Made by a program: the position numbers and the translations under genes. From Apostichopus japonicus (taxonomy: Eukaryota > Echinodermata > Holothuroidea > Aspidochirotida > Stichopodidae): a stretch of 64,000 nt of DNA. The notes beneath the pieces were generated by a model. It saw nothing but the letters and a program-made list of their open reading frames with translations. It was not told where the DNA came from and did no database searches. Location of the stretch: positions 26,399,666 through 26,463,665 of the forward strand of contig NC_092579.1 of the NCBI RefSeq assembly GCF_037975245.1, given 5' to 3'. Shown in pieces: positions 38,552 to 49,500 of the stretch. Positions within the stretch are counted from its first letter, which is position 1, and each line of letters opens with the position of its first letter.

Positions 38552-38640
38552 ATGTGATCTTCCCGCAAGCAGGAACTCGCGAAAGAAGCCATGGAGGCTT
38601 GTAGACTCGCAAGCTGACCGAAGCCAATCTCTCGGCACAC
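38552..38640 (-). mobile_element. SINE 3' domain without the matching tRNA head
   Basis: About 85 bases match the 3' part of the SINEs at 4451, 24897 and 62507: GATCTTCCCGCAAGCAGGAA, GCGAAAGAAGCCAT and CGCAAGCTGACCGAAG. Beyond about 38640 the similarity stops and a different sequence follows, with ACACATCCATTTAAC repeated twice. It is preceded by a TATG repeat (38535-38552), the usual SINE tail. It is either a different SINE family sharing the 3' domain or a recombined copy. Confidence 0.7.
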
Positions 38641-39076
38641 ATCCATTTAACGTGTTTCCATTAACACATCCATTTAACATAACAATGTTATATATCGGTC
38701 AGCATCACCCTCAAAACTCGGTTAAAGTATAACTAATACTTCGAGTGTCGACTGTTGTGGGAAGAGGCGGCAAAATGTTATTATTATCATGGAGACTACA
38801 CTCCAGAGGGACGCTGTCCGCTCTATTTCGATCGTCGACTGTCAGAAGGCTGCATAATGAATGTTAAACTTATCTTCCGAACTAATTAGTCATGTCTGTC
38901 TGACTCTGCTGCTTATCAATCGTTACTACCATTAGGGTAGTTGTTTGGAAGGTCGGAATTTCTAAACGTTGGAGAAAGATCAACCATGTAGGTCGAAGGT
39001 AAATGTATTTTAACCGATACGCGGCGGTGATAGTTCCCCGCCATCCGGAGCATGGAGGTCAAATCCGGGGTCAGAG

Positions 39077-39104
39077 CAGGGAGTTGTTATGGAAAAACTC
39101 CCTG
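39077..39104 (+). repeat. CAGGGAGTT...AACTCCCTG hairpin, copy A
   Basis: The stem CAGGGAGTT/AACTCCCTG surrounds GTTATGGAAA; CTGGTCAG follows. An inverse copy with the same loop lies at 53563-53590. Upstream of the integrase relic. Confidence 0.7.
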
Positions 39105-39360
39105 GTCAGAGTCAATATATTTTATTCAGTACGCGGGAAATGTGGAAATCTCCCGCTCTACGTTCTAGGTGTGACATGCGTATTTGCATTCTACTGTAAA
39201 ATGTATACTGCTGTTTACTCAGTGAAGTAAGCCGAATGTGCCGTCTACGTCGTTACATGTCGCAGGCCCAAAATTTCTTAGTAGCTGCATATATGCACGC
39301 ACAGTAATTGCATTAATAGTTGAGACCGTTAACTTACTTACCCCGATCTGATATTACAAG

Positions 39361-42300
39361 ATGACTTCTCCTGACCTGGATACCGATGACGAGTAGGCCT
39401 ACATTATCATTGGAAAATATCTTTCGTCAGGACTGTACCCTGAAAAGTCTACGATAAATCTAGAAAGATCGATAAGGGGAAGATCGAAGAGTTTTAGACT
39501 GACGGGAGATGCCGATCTAGTTTACGTCGGCCCACATGGCAACGAAGATAGGCCCTTGGCCAAAGCCCACAAAATTAAAGCTTACAAGAAGGGTTTGGCG
39601 GTAAGTGTATTATTTGTTTATTTGTATAAAACTTTTAGGAATTATTTCCACTGAAGAAAATGATTCCATAGATATGCATATAACTTGAACTAAGTGCATT
39701 GGCCATTTGGGCCTTGCAGATTATAGGTATATTTTATTATTTGTAATCACCTAAGACTAAGAGTAGAACTGAAAAGTCAAAACTTTATTAGTGGTAGAGA
39801 ATATCGTAATGCATAATTATTCGGCAAGACACGAATAGTATTAGGCTACTATAGGCTAGCCTACTGTAGCCTAGGTGTAGGACTTCGAGAGGTAACCCTA
39901 TTTGCAAATAATTTGCTTTATTCAAATTCAAGCCACTCCGATTGGCAATCTCTGAAATAAAGCCTAGGCCTACTTGGTATAATTTTTGTTACTCTGGTAG
40001 CTGCCAAAACTCCCAGATCAGCTGTCAGTTACATATCAGCTGTGTATTGTGTACCCATGCTACCATGAGTATACAAGCTTTTAATTTCAATAATGATTAT
40101 GTGTTTGGAATTGCTAGGTTAAAAACAAAGAAATCTTCAGGATAGGACTTTTCAGATTTTCTGAAAGATATGTCCTGGGATTAGTCCCCTTACTAGTTAA
40201 AACACAAGGTAGCAAGGGAGAGGGGGGTCCCTGTCTTGTCCATTTGGAGGATCAATTAAATTAATGAGTGTTACTTTATTATCTCTTTCTTTTTAGAGGT
40301 TTTCCCATATTTTTTTAATTTATTGGTGCCGGGATGTGCACAGACACTGCAGCAGGTCGAATATATGCAATAGGTAATCAGTTGGCCACCTGACCATCAC
40401 TTCATTGTCAGAAGGTTAGCTGTGTTGGCTAATAATTTTTAATAAGTTTAATGGGCCTCTTTGCTGGTGATATTTTAATTATGCAAACATGTACATGGTT
40501 ATGGTATGAATATTCATTAAACATTCTTCCACAGTAATTAAGGTCAGGGGCGGCGATCTGTTTCAAATATTGGGGGGGACATGCAAGCAAATTACTATCA
40601 AAGCGAAGCGCCACCATTGGTTGGCGCGCAGCGTACAAAAAAAAAAATTCTGGTTTTGATAGCCCCCAGATCACCGGAAATGGCACTTCTCGGGCTTGAA
40701 ACTGACCAACCAGATGTACACTTTTGCCTGAGAACCAAGTTTTTCCTAATAGTTTTTTTTTTCATTCATAACCTTTTTTTCAAGATTGTCACCAGTCACA
40801 CATCATGTTCTACCTCATTGCATCTCCTGTGGATCATTGCTTTTGTAGGTAATTCTACGTAACGCCCCACAATACCCGTCAGCCCCACTTTTCAAGGTTT
40901 TAAGCCCATTATTTGTTCAGAATTTGAATAATAAATTCACTTCAAAACATACCCATAATGTTGCATAATATTTCATCTATGGACAACCAATATAGAAAAA
41001 AAAACCTCAACCCCTAACAGACCGTTCAAAATTGCACGAGTAGAGGGAAGTATGATGAAGAATGTTGGTCAAGGAATTTTCGAAAATTCAGACACAGTTA
41101 AATTATTGGTGTACAAATATTAAAACCTCTTATAACGGCTACTATAAAACTTCGATATCATAGAAAATACAAAAAAAAATATGCACGAGGGAGAGGGCGG
41201 TCTCCACCCTTCATCCCCCCTCCCTTGGCTACTCACCTGCGGTTAGAAATCTTGTAGGAAACAGGACAAATGGAAACCCAGTGAACCCATATCGATGTGG
41301 ATCATATATATGATTGTACGTACTTACACAAGATGCAAACCAAATTTCATTACGGATGCGGTCCGTCTAGCTATTCATTTCGAAAAAAAAAGTAAAAACT
41401 ACTTTCGGTCATATATAGTAAAAAATTGTGACACGGTTAGACAGGCGCCTTGCGAGGAATTTGGGAGGGGCAAAGCTTGTACCCAGACTTTCTAAGCGTA
41501 GCGCCACCATTAGTTGGCGCGAAGCGCCAAAAAAAATTCGGCCGAAATGCCTCCCAGATTGCTGGAAATGGCACTTCCCAGGCCTTGTAAGTTGCATCTA
41601 AGCATTTTCTATTTTGAAATTACTAGCGATATCATAAAAAATACAAAACATATGCTTAAAAAAAACTATGCCACCAAATATTGGGGGGGATATTTGATAC
41701 TATATCCCCCCCACCTAAAGTATTGGGGGGGACATGTCCCCCCCGTCCCCCCCATGATCGCCGCCCATGATTAAGGTTGTTAATATATGCACAAAACAAT
41801 ATTGCAATTAAATTAGTGCAGGTTAAACCATGGAGCTATAAACCTGGGATTATACAGTAGCTCCATGGACCAAGTTTATATCATTTATATTAAATTTGCA
41901 ATGTATTATCACATGTAGACACTGCTTGGTGATATACTGTAGTATTGCTAGAATAGTGACCAGAATGGACCTAAAAAACTAATATAGGCCTAGTGTAATC
42001 TCTTTGACAAATTTGAGGGTGGGTGAATAAATTTCTATTCAGGAGGATAGCTGGTTGTGGAGAGAAACAATTGAAAAAAGAGCAAATAAAAATGCACAAC
42101 AATTTGCTTTCGTTTTTATCCCACATGTTATCATGAACTTATTTGACCAAATGATAGGAGTATTTTGGTATAAGACCCTAATTTGAAAGAAAGGGATCTG
42201 AGAAGGTGGCTAAATCAATAGAAATATCAGGTTCACTTCAATTTCTGTAAGAGTCCTTGTAGGACACGAGTGGTGACAATTTCACCACCTAAGTATTATT

Positions 42301-45300
42301 TTCATCTGCATTTCAGCAGGAGGCACATGTACACCTGATTTTGATGGAATCTGCAATGGAAGTTGTGTAACATGTTTTTTTTCAAATACCTATCCTAGCT
42401 CATAGGCCTTACATGTTAATGGAATACATATGGACCACCTTATGCGTTCAGCTTATTAATGCTAGGCCTGGGTCGAAAATACTGTTCACAAGCAGCACAG
42501 TTATCACTAAATCACTTTTTTTTTGTCATCTAAAAGCAATATTTGTTTGCATGATTGTAACTGCAAAGTCATTCACCATATCAAGTTATCAACCGATGCT
42601 TAAAGTTTGCATCCCTTTGTTGGCCAGTGCAAGAGTATAAGGAGCATGTGTGGAGATTGTCCAGAGAATGAAAGATCTAGCTCATTCATTTGTTCTTAAA
42701 GTTATAATTTACTAAGCATATATTAAAGATGATCATGATGGTGGTACATTCAGTAGACTTAATGGCTCGCAGTACTGTCGGGAATTTTCATGTACTGCAG
42801 CCATAAACACAAATTTCGCTAAGAACACATTTTGGTATTTTTTTTTAGCTGCGTATAATTAAAGCAACAGGAAAACCTTTACATAGGACTTCATAATTAT
42901 CTGATATGAATTTCAAAATGAAAAGAAAACTGAATTGTAATATGAAGCAAGAATGACACATGAACATAACAGAGTTCAGTACTTGAATTGTTGTCATAAA
43001 GAAGTATCCGAGAAAATGTCCTAGGTAGTACATTCATATGCAGTTCATAACTAAAGTACCAACAGAGCCATATAGCCTTTTGTCCAAAATTCATCCCCAA
43101 TGAACCCATATGCTTATTTCAACATCTATTTAAGTAAAATTTGCTACTTGGTTAATAACCAAGAAGTCTTTCCTTCCATACTGTAACTCTACAGTGTGAA
43201 TTTCTGTCATTAATATAAAAAATTCTGCAAATTCCATTCAAAGATTAATTTGTAACATTTCTAAATGCTTACAATATATAGATACCAAAGTATAGGTTGT
43301 ACCAATGTATGCTTCCTACATCAGTTAGGTGTAACCCTGTCATCTCACTGACAGATTCCAAGGCAATTTTCTGACTAACTATCAATCACTCATCCAGGTA
43401 CTTATACATCTGTCCCCCACCCCACCCCACATTCAAAGGTGATGAAAATGGTTACCAGGCCTATGATAGTCCCTAGTGACAATTACCATCTAGGTTGTCA
43501 GCTAGATCACTGCATGTGACTTGCATCTCACTTCAGAGATTTCCCATTGGACTTCCATATAACAGCTGGGTTTGACAAGTCAGTAAGTAATAGGTTTGGT
43601 AATGAAGAAAAAAATTGGTAACAGAGTCTTCCAGTGTGAGTTACAATAAAAAATAAAAAAACAATTGAATGTTTAGCACTTTACAAAACTCAGATATAAA
43701 TCACTTGAACATCAGTTCGTATGATTAGATTGTGTATGGTTCTGAATGCCATTTTACTTCTTTTTTTAGATGGGTGTGGATATGATTGGACCCCTTCCAG
43801 AGACCATCAATGGAAATAAGTACATCATATTAACCCTATGTGACTATTTTTCAAAATGGCCAGAGGCTGTTGCTGTACAGAAACAAAACAGCAAAAACTG
43901 TTGCAAACTTTCTGTTTGAAACCATGGCCAGGTAAATATCCATCTACTTTTGTTTCTACTTTACATGGAATTAGTTATGCAGACCTGCATTTGCACTGTT
44001 TTAACTGTGACCCAGAAAGCGGCCAAATGGTTACAGGAATTTATAGAAGTTGTTTCTTAAGTTAATGTCAATGAAATGTTAGTGGGATATGGTCAGTGCT
44101 TTTAACTTACTTTTGTTTTTAAATCAGTGCTGAAATGATTTCCTGATTAAACCATGTAGCCATTCTGCAGATGCCAGTAGTTCATTACATTACTCGTAAT
44201 CAATACTTTAACAATAGTTATTTAAATGTTTCCATTTATTTAGATTTGGGTGCATGGAAATTGTCATCTCAGACCAGAGAGGAGAATTTTTTAATGCTCT
44301 GAACAAGTCCCTGTTTGACATGATAGGGGTAGACCACAGAGAATCCTCTAGCTACCACCCACAGACCAATGGGCTTGATGAAAGATTCAACCAAACTCTG
44401 CAAAGGTCACTCATCAAGGTTGTCAATGAAAACCAACATGACTGAGATGAAATGCTGTCTTCAATTCTCATGGGGTACCATACAGCCAAACATGGTTCAA
44501 TAGGTCTTTCACCTTTTGCTGTGATGTTTGGAAGGTTTGTAATAATTTAAACCTGCCATTGCTGAATAGATATTTACATTTGCTAAGGCCATATACAGAG
44601 AAAAAGCAATCAGGTATAAGAGAGTTTGGACAAATCTTGCATAGCTACACCAGTCCTCTGTACGATAAAATCTAATTTGACACATCCCAGGTCCTGGGAA
44701 AAAACGCTAAATAGAGGACCATCAATAACCCAATTTAAGTTATAATATCTAAACAAATAAATATTAACCCTGTATATGGTACACTCTGCAGCAAGTACAA
44801 AATATGAACATTCATTAAACTGTAAATACATGCCCATTAAATTCAAAAGATACATGCAATTAATGCCACTGACATTGGTTTTATTTTTCATATACTATAT
44901 ATTTATCATAATTGACTGGTATGCAAGTTGGACCTATAACAGCACAGAATATATATAAGGGATTTATATTTGTGCTGGTTTGAGTATGTGATGTGACTCA
45001 AATATCTGGTTCAATGGTCTTAATAGTGAAAATAAAATATATAAAAATTTATTTATTCTTCAGTCAACAAAGTGTTGTGAATAATTGAATGTTAATTTAT
45101 CTTCATATATCCATAGAGCCATTGCGACCAGTCGTCATGGAAGACTCCATTGTCCAACCAGAAGCTCCTACTACAGACTGCAGCGATGCACAGCGGGAGA
45201 GGGTTTTTCAACTCATGTCACAGTCGCGGGACATAATCAAAGGTGTTGTGAAAGAAAATATTGGCAAAGCCCAAGAACGGCAAAAAAAGAATTTGGATAA

Positions 45301-45628
45301 TAGGCACCAAAAAAGGTAATTATATAATGCTATGTTGTACATTGAAGTTGTAATTAAATGAATGGCAACATATGCATTGTATTATGATGTTTACGTATAT
45401 CTGCTGGATTTTATTTTATTCAGAGCTTCGAAGTTGGTGCCAGTGTTCTGGTACGGAATGCTAGAAAGGATGCCCGAAGAGGAGGGAAGCTCGAGAACTC
45501 TTGGCTAATTGGGCCGTATGAAGTGAAGGCTGTGAATGAGAAAGTACTGTACACACTTATTAACAGTATCACAGGCATTCCTCAGAAGAAGAAATTCAAT
45601 TCAATTTTACTTAAAGAATTTTGCACAA
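39361..45628 (+). pseudogene. Intron-bearing Ty3/gypsy-type integrase gene, decayed
   Basis: Separate open blocks bounded by splice signals spell parts of a retroelement integrase in order. 39361-39600 has the N-terminal segment AYIIIGKYLSSGLYP and a GTAAGT donor. 42317-42365 has an EAHVH piece of the zinc-binding HHCC region. 42640-42715 probably has its QRMKD end. 43770-43931 has VDMIGPLPETINGNKY and the first catalytic Asp. 44244-44534 has ISDQRGEFFNAL and QTNGLDERFNQTL, the second Asp and the Glu. 45117-45315 is a linker. 45424-45628 has FEVGASVLVRN and WLIGPYEV, chromodomain-like. Breaks: TAG at 39394-39396; frame changes in the 42317 and 42640 blocks and near 43882; TGA at 44443-44445. 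No LTR, gag, protease or reverse transcriptase was seen. Introns argue for a former host gene of the GIN1/KRBA2 kind rather than a fresh insertion. The middle blocks are the least certain. Confidence 0.72.
40545..41769. mobile_element. hAT-type non-autonomous element with 8-bp TSD ATTAAGGT and an internal direct duplication
   Basis: The ends are CAGGGGCGGCGATC and GATCGCCGCCCATG (inverted, one mismatch). ATTAAGGT flanks both sides, at 40537-40544 and 41770-41777. The 1225-bp interior carries no transposase. A module of about 130 bp containing GCGCCACCATTGGTTGGCGC, a palindrome-like word, occurs twice in the same direction, starting near 40605 and near 41493. A third copy sits at about 54136 in the element beginning at 54068. 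G7 and C7 runs lie beside both ends. Confidence 0.88.
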
Positions 45629-46002
45629 GTAAGATTTCTTTGCAGTTTTTTTTTTGGAGGGGGGGGGGGGGGGAGGAGGAGGATTGGCATGATTCCTCCA
45701 GAATTTCCTTAAAAATAATCAGCAACTTAATCAGTTCTGAGTATTTGGTGGCTTATGTGAGGGTAAAGTGCTGTAGCTGTCTTCACACAATAAATCAGTT
45801 TCGACTTAATGGCCTAACAAATTAACCATTATTGCCAACAATAATAAAGACGGGAATAAGTTAATTAGAAGAAAACTTCAGTTTCCTGACAATTGTTTTC
45901 AGAAATTAAATTTCATTTGTTTTAGTTTTGAGAAGATAATTTTATGTGATGTCAGTTTGAAACTCTGCAATTTAATGTTCAACTTCTGAAGAGCAGCTTT
46001 CC

Positions 46003-46210
46003 TGGCTTTGATAATAATCGTAACCTATTCATTCATGCTGGCGTGTGTGTGCGTGTCTTTGTACCGCCCACATTGTAAAAATCGAAGCTTAGATTGATCC
46101 CATAGTTTGTGCAAAAGAGTACATTGTTGAGTACAAGAAGCGTATTGTATTGTTTGAGGTCAAAGGTCATTCGGGTCAAATTGTGAAACCTTGTAAACAT
46201 GGTATCTTAA
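46003..46210 (+). repeat. Dispersed repeat carrying a DR1-like motif, copy 2
   Basis: It has GATAATAATCGTAACC, then a GTGTGTGTGCGTG run, ACCGCCCACATTGTAAA, TTGAGTACAAGAAGCGTATT and AGGTCAAAGGTCATTCGGGT. The middle is diverged from copy 1. It continues into GTGAAACCTTGTAAACATGG, the start of another unit. Confidence 0.78.
46157..46169 (+). promoter_or_regulatory. DR1 motif AGGTCAAAGGTCA, second copy
   Basis: Same perfect motif as 2817-2829, inside copy 2 of the dispersed repeat, about 350 bases before the first exon of the gene model at 46517. Function is not shown. Confidence 0.4.
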
Positions 46211-46516
46211 AGGCGATATCGCTCGTAGACTTTTTTTTGAGGGCGCTGGCATTATCGAGGTTTCAGCGAGGTTTAATGGGACCCCTATTAATCACGTGAT
46301 CCGATGGCAAATTTAGATCAGTGAATAGCACAGGCAAGCGTATGCGCAACAAGTCCGTACCCATGCACACATACTGTTATAACACAGCATTTCAGTTTAC
46401 TGTAGTTTACCGCATAGGACTTTCGTCCTCGATAGTTTGTTGTTTGTGTGCCTTTTGAGTAAAGAATACTGTACGATTTTCGTCCAAATACATTCGATTA
46501 GAGTATTGTGACAATC

Positions 46517-49500
46517 ATGGAGAAAGGATCAGGGCAAGGAGAATCGGGTGAAATAAAACGACCTTATCCTGGTACGAGCTTAGGCCTAGGCTAGGTTTAA
46601 CTGGAGGAAGGCCTTTGTTGCATGGACCTGACAAAAACAGCAGTGCAAAGGAACAACAGCGACGAAGAGATGCCACGAAGATCTATCTTCTACGTTCCTA
46701 CGTAAGCTGGCAAATGGAGAAAGAACTCTACAAACATGTCCATGATTTGACTTCTGTGAGCAACGTATATTTCGCAGGACATTTGCTTCAGGATCACACA
46801 AAAAGGTAATGATTTGCTAAGCTAGGCTAAAACTGTATAGGGTAGTTGTCCTAGGTTACATGTATAGCCTATCAGTATTGCGAAGTACAGAATACTGTGA
46901 AGTTCGGACACCCTAAGAAATACACGATTTCACCATGATAACCTACAAGCAAAAGCCAATATCACTAAACACTACGAAGCTACAGTTATTTCCTCTCCAA
47001 AATGACCTGTGTGCAAGTATGTACGTATATATTTGTCAATAAAATGAAGATATAGGAGTTTTGGGGTATTTTAAGGCTTAGGTGTTCGAACTTCGCAGTG
47101 TCTAGTATGCTATTGTATTTGTAACATACATGATTTGATATGCCTAGGCTATGTAACTAGGCCTATCGTTCATTATTTTTCCAATGGGCCTAGCGTATGC
47201 TAACCTTATCATACTTCTCCTAGCACAAAATAGCAGTAAGTTGTATTACTGAGTCAGCATCATCACTGTTTGTGAATGCTTGTCATGAAGATACTGTATA
47301 CAGTTAAAAATGAAAGTATCCTTTCTAAAGAAGACTGACTCATATTTATGCAATGGAAAGCTGGGCCTTCTCATCACCAAAACCTAAACTGTTTTTGCCT
47401 CAACAAATTGATGGAAATATATTTTCTAACCACTAGGCCTAGGTGATCTGTTCATCCCCACCCCCCTCCAGGTTCTAAATTGTTATCAGCTGTGCTTGTT
47501 TGAAGAAGATATTCTTGTGAATGAGCATTTGAAAAAAAAGAAAGAAGTTTGAAGCCTCATCTTTGCCCAGTCATAATTAACTAGGCATATATAGAACTAA
47601 GGCCTATAGTAATAAGTATCTGAATTTAGTGTTCAAAGTAACTGCATCCCCTAATTTTGTAATATGCACCAGTGAGGAAGGCCTACTGTGCTGTACAAGT
47701 ACAACCACATGGACCTGCAGTTTTTCCTATAAAGATAATGCATCTACATAAATACTGTAGAATCACTCCTAACTGATTCCTAACTGATTTTCTAAGGTCA
47801 GCCACAGCCAGCATATACGCAATCAAGTTTTAATGGTTCATTTGGGCAACGTGGTGTATATGTTATCTACTGACTCAATCATGTGTACATTTCTGCATTT
47901 GGGATTTTTGAAGGAACCCAACTGCTATGCAAGAACTAAGGTAAATTAGCCTCACAAATTGAGGGAACATATTAGTACATATAGCTACACCTATATAAAC
48001 CTTTATATTGCCATGCCTGGATGTAAGAAAGTACCAGTTTTTTTGTGTAGGCCTGATGCTATAATGTTGTGATAAGTTATCATATTTTTATATATGGGTC
48101 CATCCATGCCAAATCAACAGTGGCCTTCACGCCCACCCTCTCAGAATTGCCTGAAATTGATATGGTGTCTTGCAATATGTCTCAAAGGATGAAATTGGGC
48201 AAAAAAAATTGGAAAACTTTTTGGTTGCTAGGATACGGCCCCGTCTAGCAACCAAATCCAGATTGCATTTTAAGAGCCCTAAATGATGTGATGTTTAGTG
48301 TTCAAAAATTATAATCTATTAAATTTGGTGACGGTAACTATCTCTTGTGGAGAGTAATCTAGCGTTATTTTTGGTAGTCTGAAAACTAGCTATGCATGTA
48401 AACAGGAATTTTTCACAATGGTGGGCTTATGTCATGGAGTAAGCTAGCATCTCAATTCTCACTCATGAAACCAACTGCTCACATAAACAGGAAGTTTACA
48501 CAGTAGGTAAATAATGAGTGTACATCAAACTTTGATCAAAAGACTGGACATCTTTTAGTGATATGAAACCAATCAGTTCACTTAGACAGGAAGTTTACAT
48601 AGTAAATTGTACATTGACATGTGAGCTCAGGTTGTTGAGCAAGCAGTTGGGCAACACAAAATTATCCTCACAATTTTCTTGAAAGGTACCACGGTTTTAG
48701 GATATGTTGAAGAAGAGTATGAAAGAATATATCATCCTTATCTGGGTTTAAATCATTGTGGGTTAACAATATGTTATTATTGAAATCTGCCAAAGTGTTT
48801 GTTTGTTACTTTTCTCTTTCATATTTTTTCTTGGGTAGGTATGATCAAAACATGTTTGTTTGTAATGATTTGGTCATTACCAGATTCATTACGCATACAA
48901 TTAAGCTTGGGGTGTACAGCAAAATTACTATTTCAGTTATATGATTTACGGACATTTTTTTTGTTTCATTGTATAGGTTTCAAATGCATCTTTTCCGGAA
49001 AGATGCTGAAAGTCAAACAGAGGCATTCTCAGCAGCTGTCACCACAGAAAGATCAGTTGACACTCAGAAAGGAGAAGGTAAATTTATATGTTTATCCTTG
49101 CATGAATAACAGACTGGAAGAGCGTGCTAATCTTATATCTGATCTGATGTGATCAGAAAAATAATACAATTTCAATCTCATGAAATTCCTAAAGAAAAGA
49201 AAAGAATGGTAGCATATTGCTCATCCACTAAAAAGCGTACATATGTATGAGAATTTATATAAAAGTCAGTGGGCCTGATATTATGAGGATCTTCTTTAGA
49301 GGCAAACTTACTAGTAACAGGAAATTCAAGAGACACAATAGAGCCTGGAACAGAGAGGACATGGTGAACACAAAGAAAGAAGTTAATGGTGTATTGAACA
49401 AAAGGAGTCAGTGAAAGCAGAGGTATTTAGATAAACTGTGGAGTACAAAGCGAGGATTAAGAAAGGAGAGAGGGGGAATGAACTATGGCAGAATACAGAG

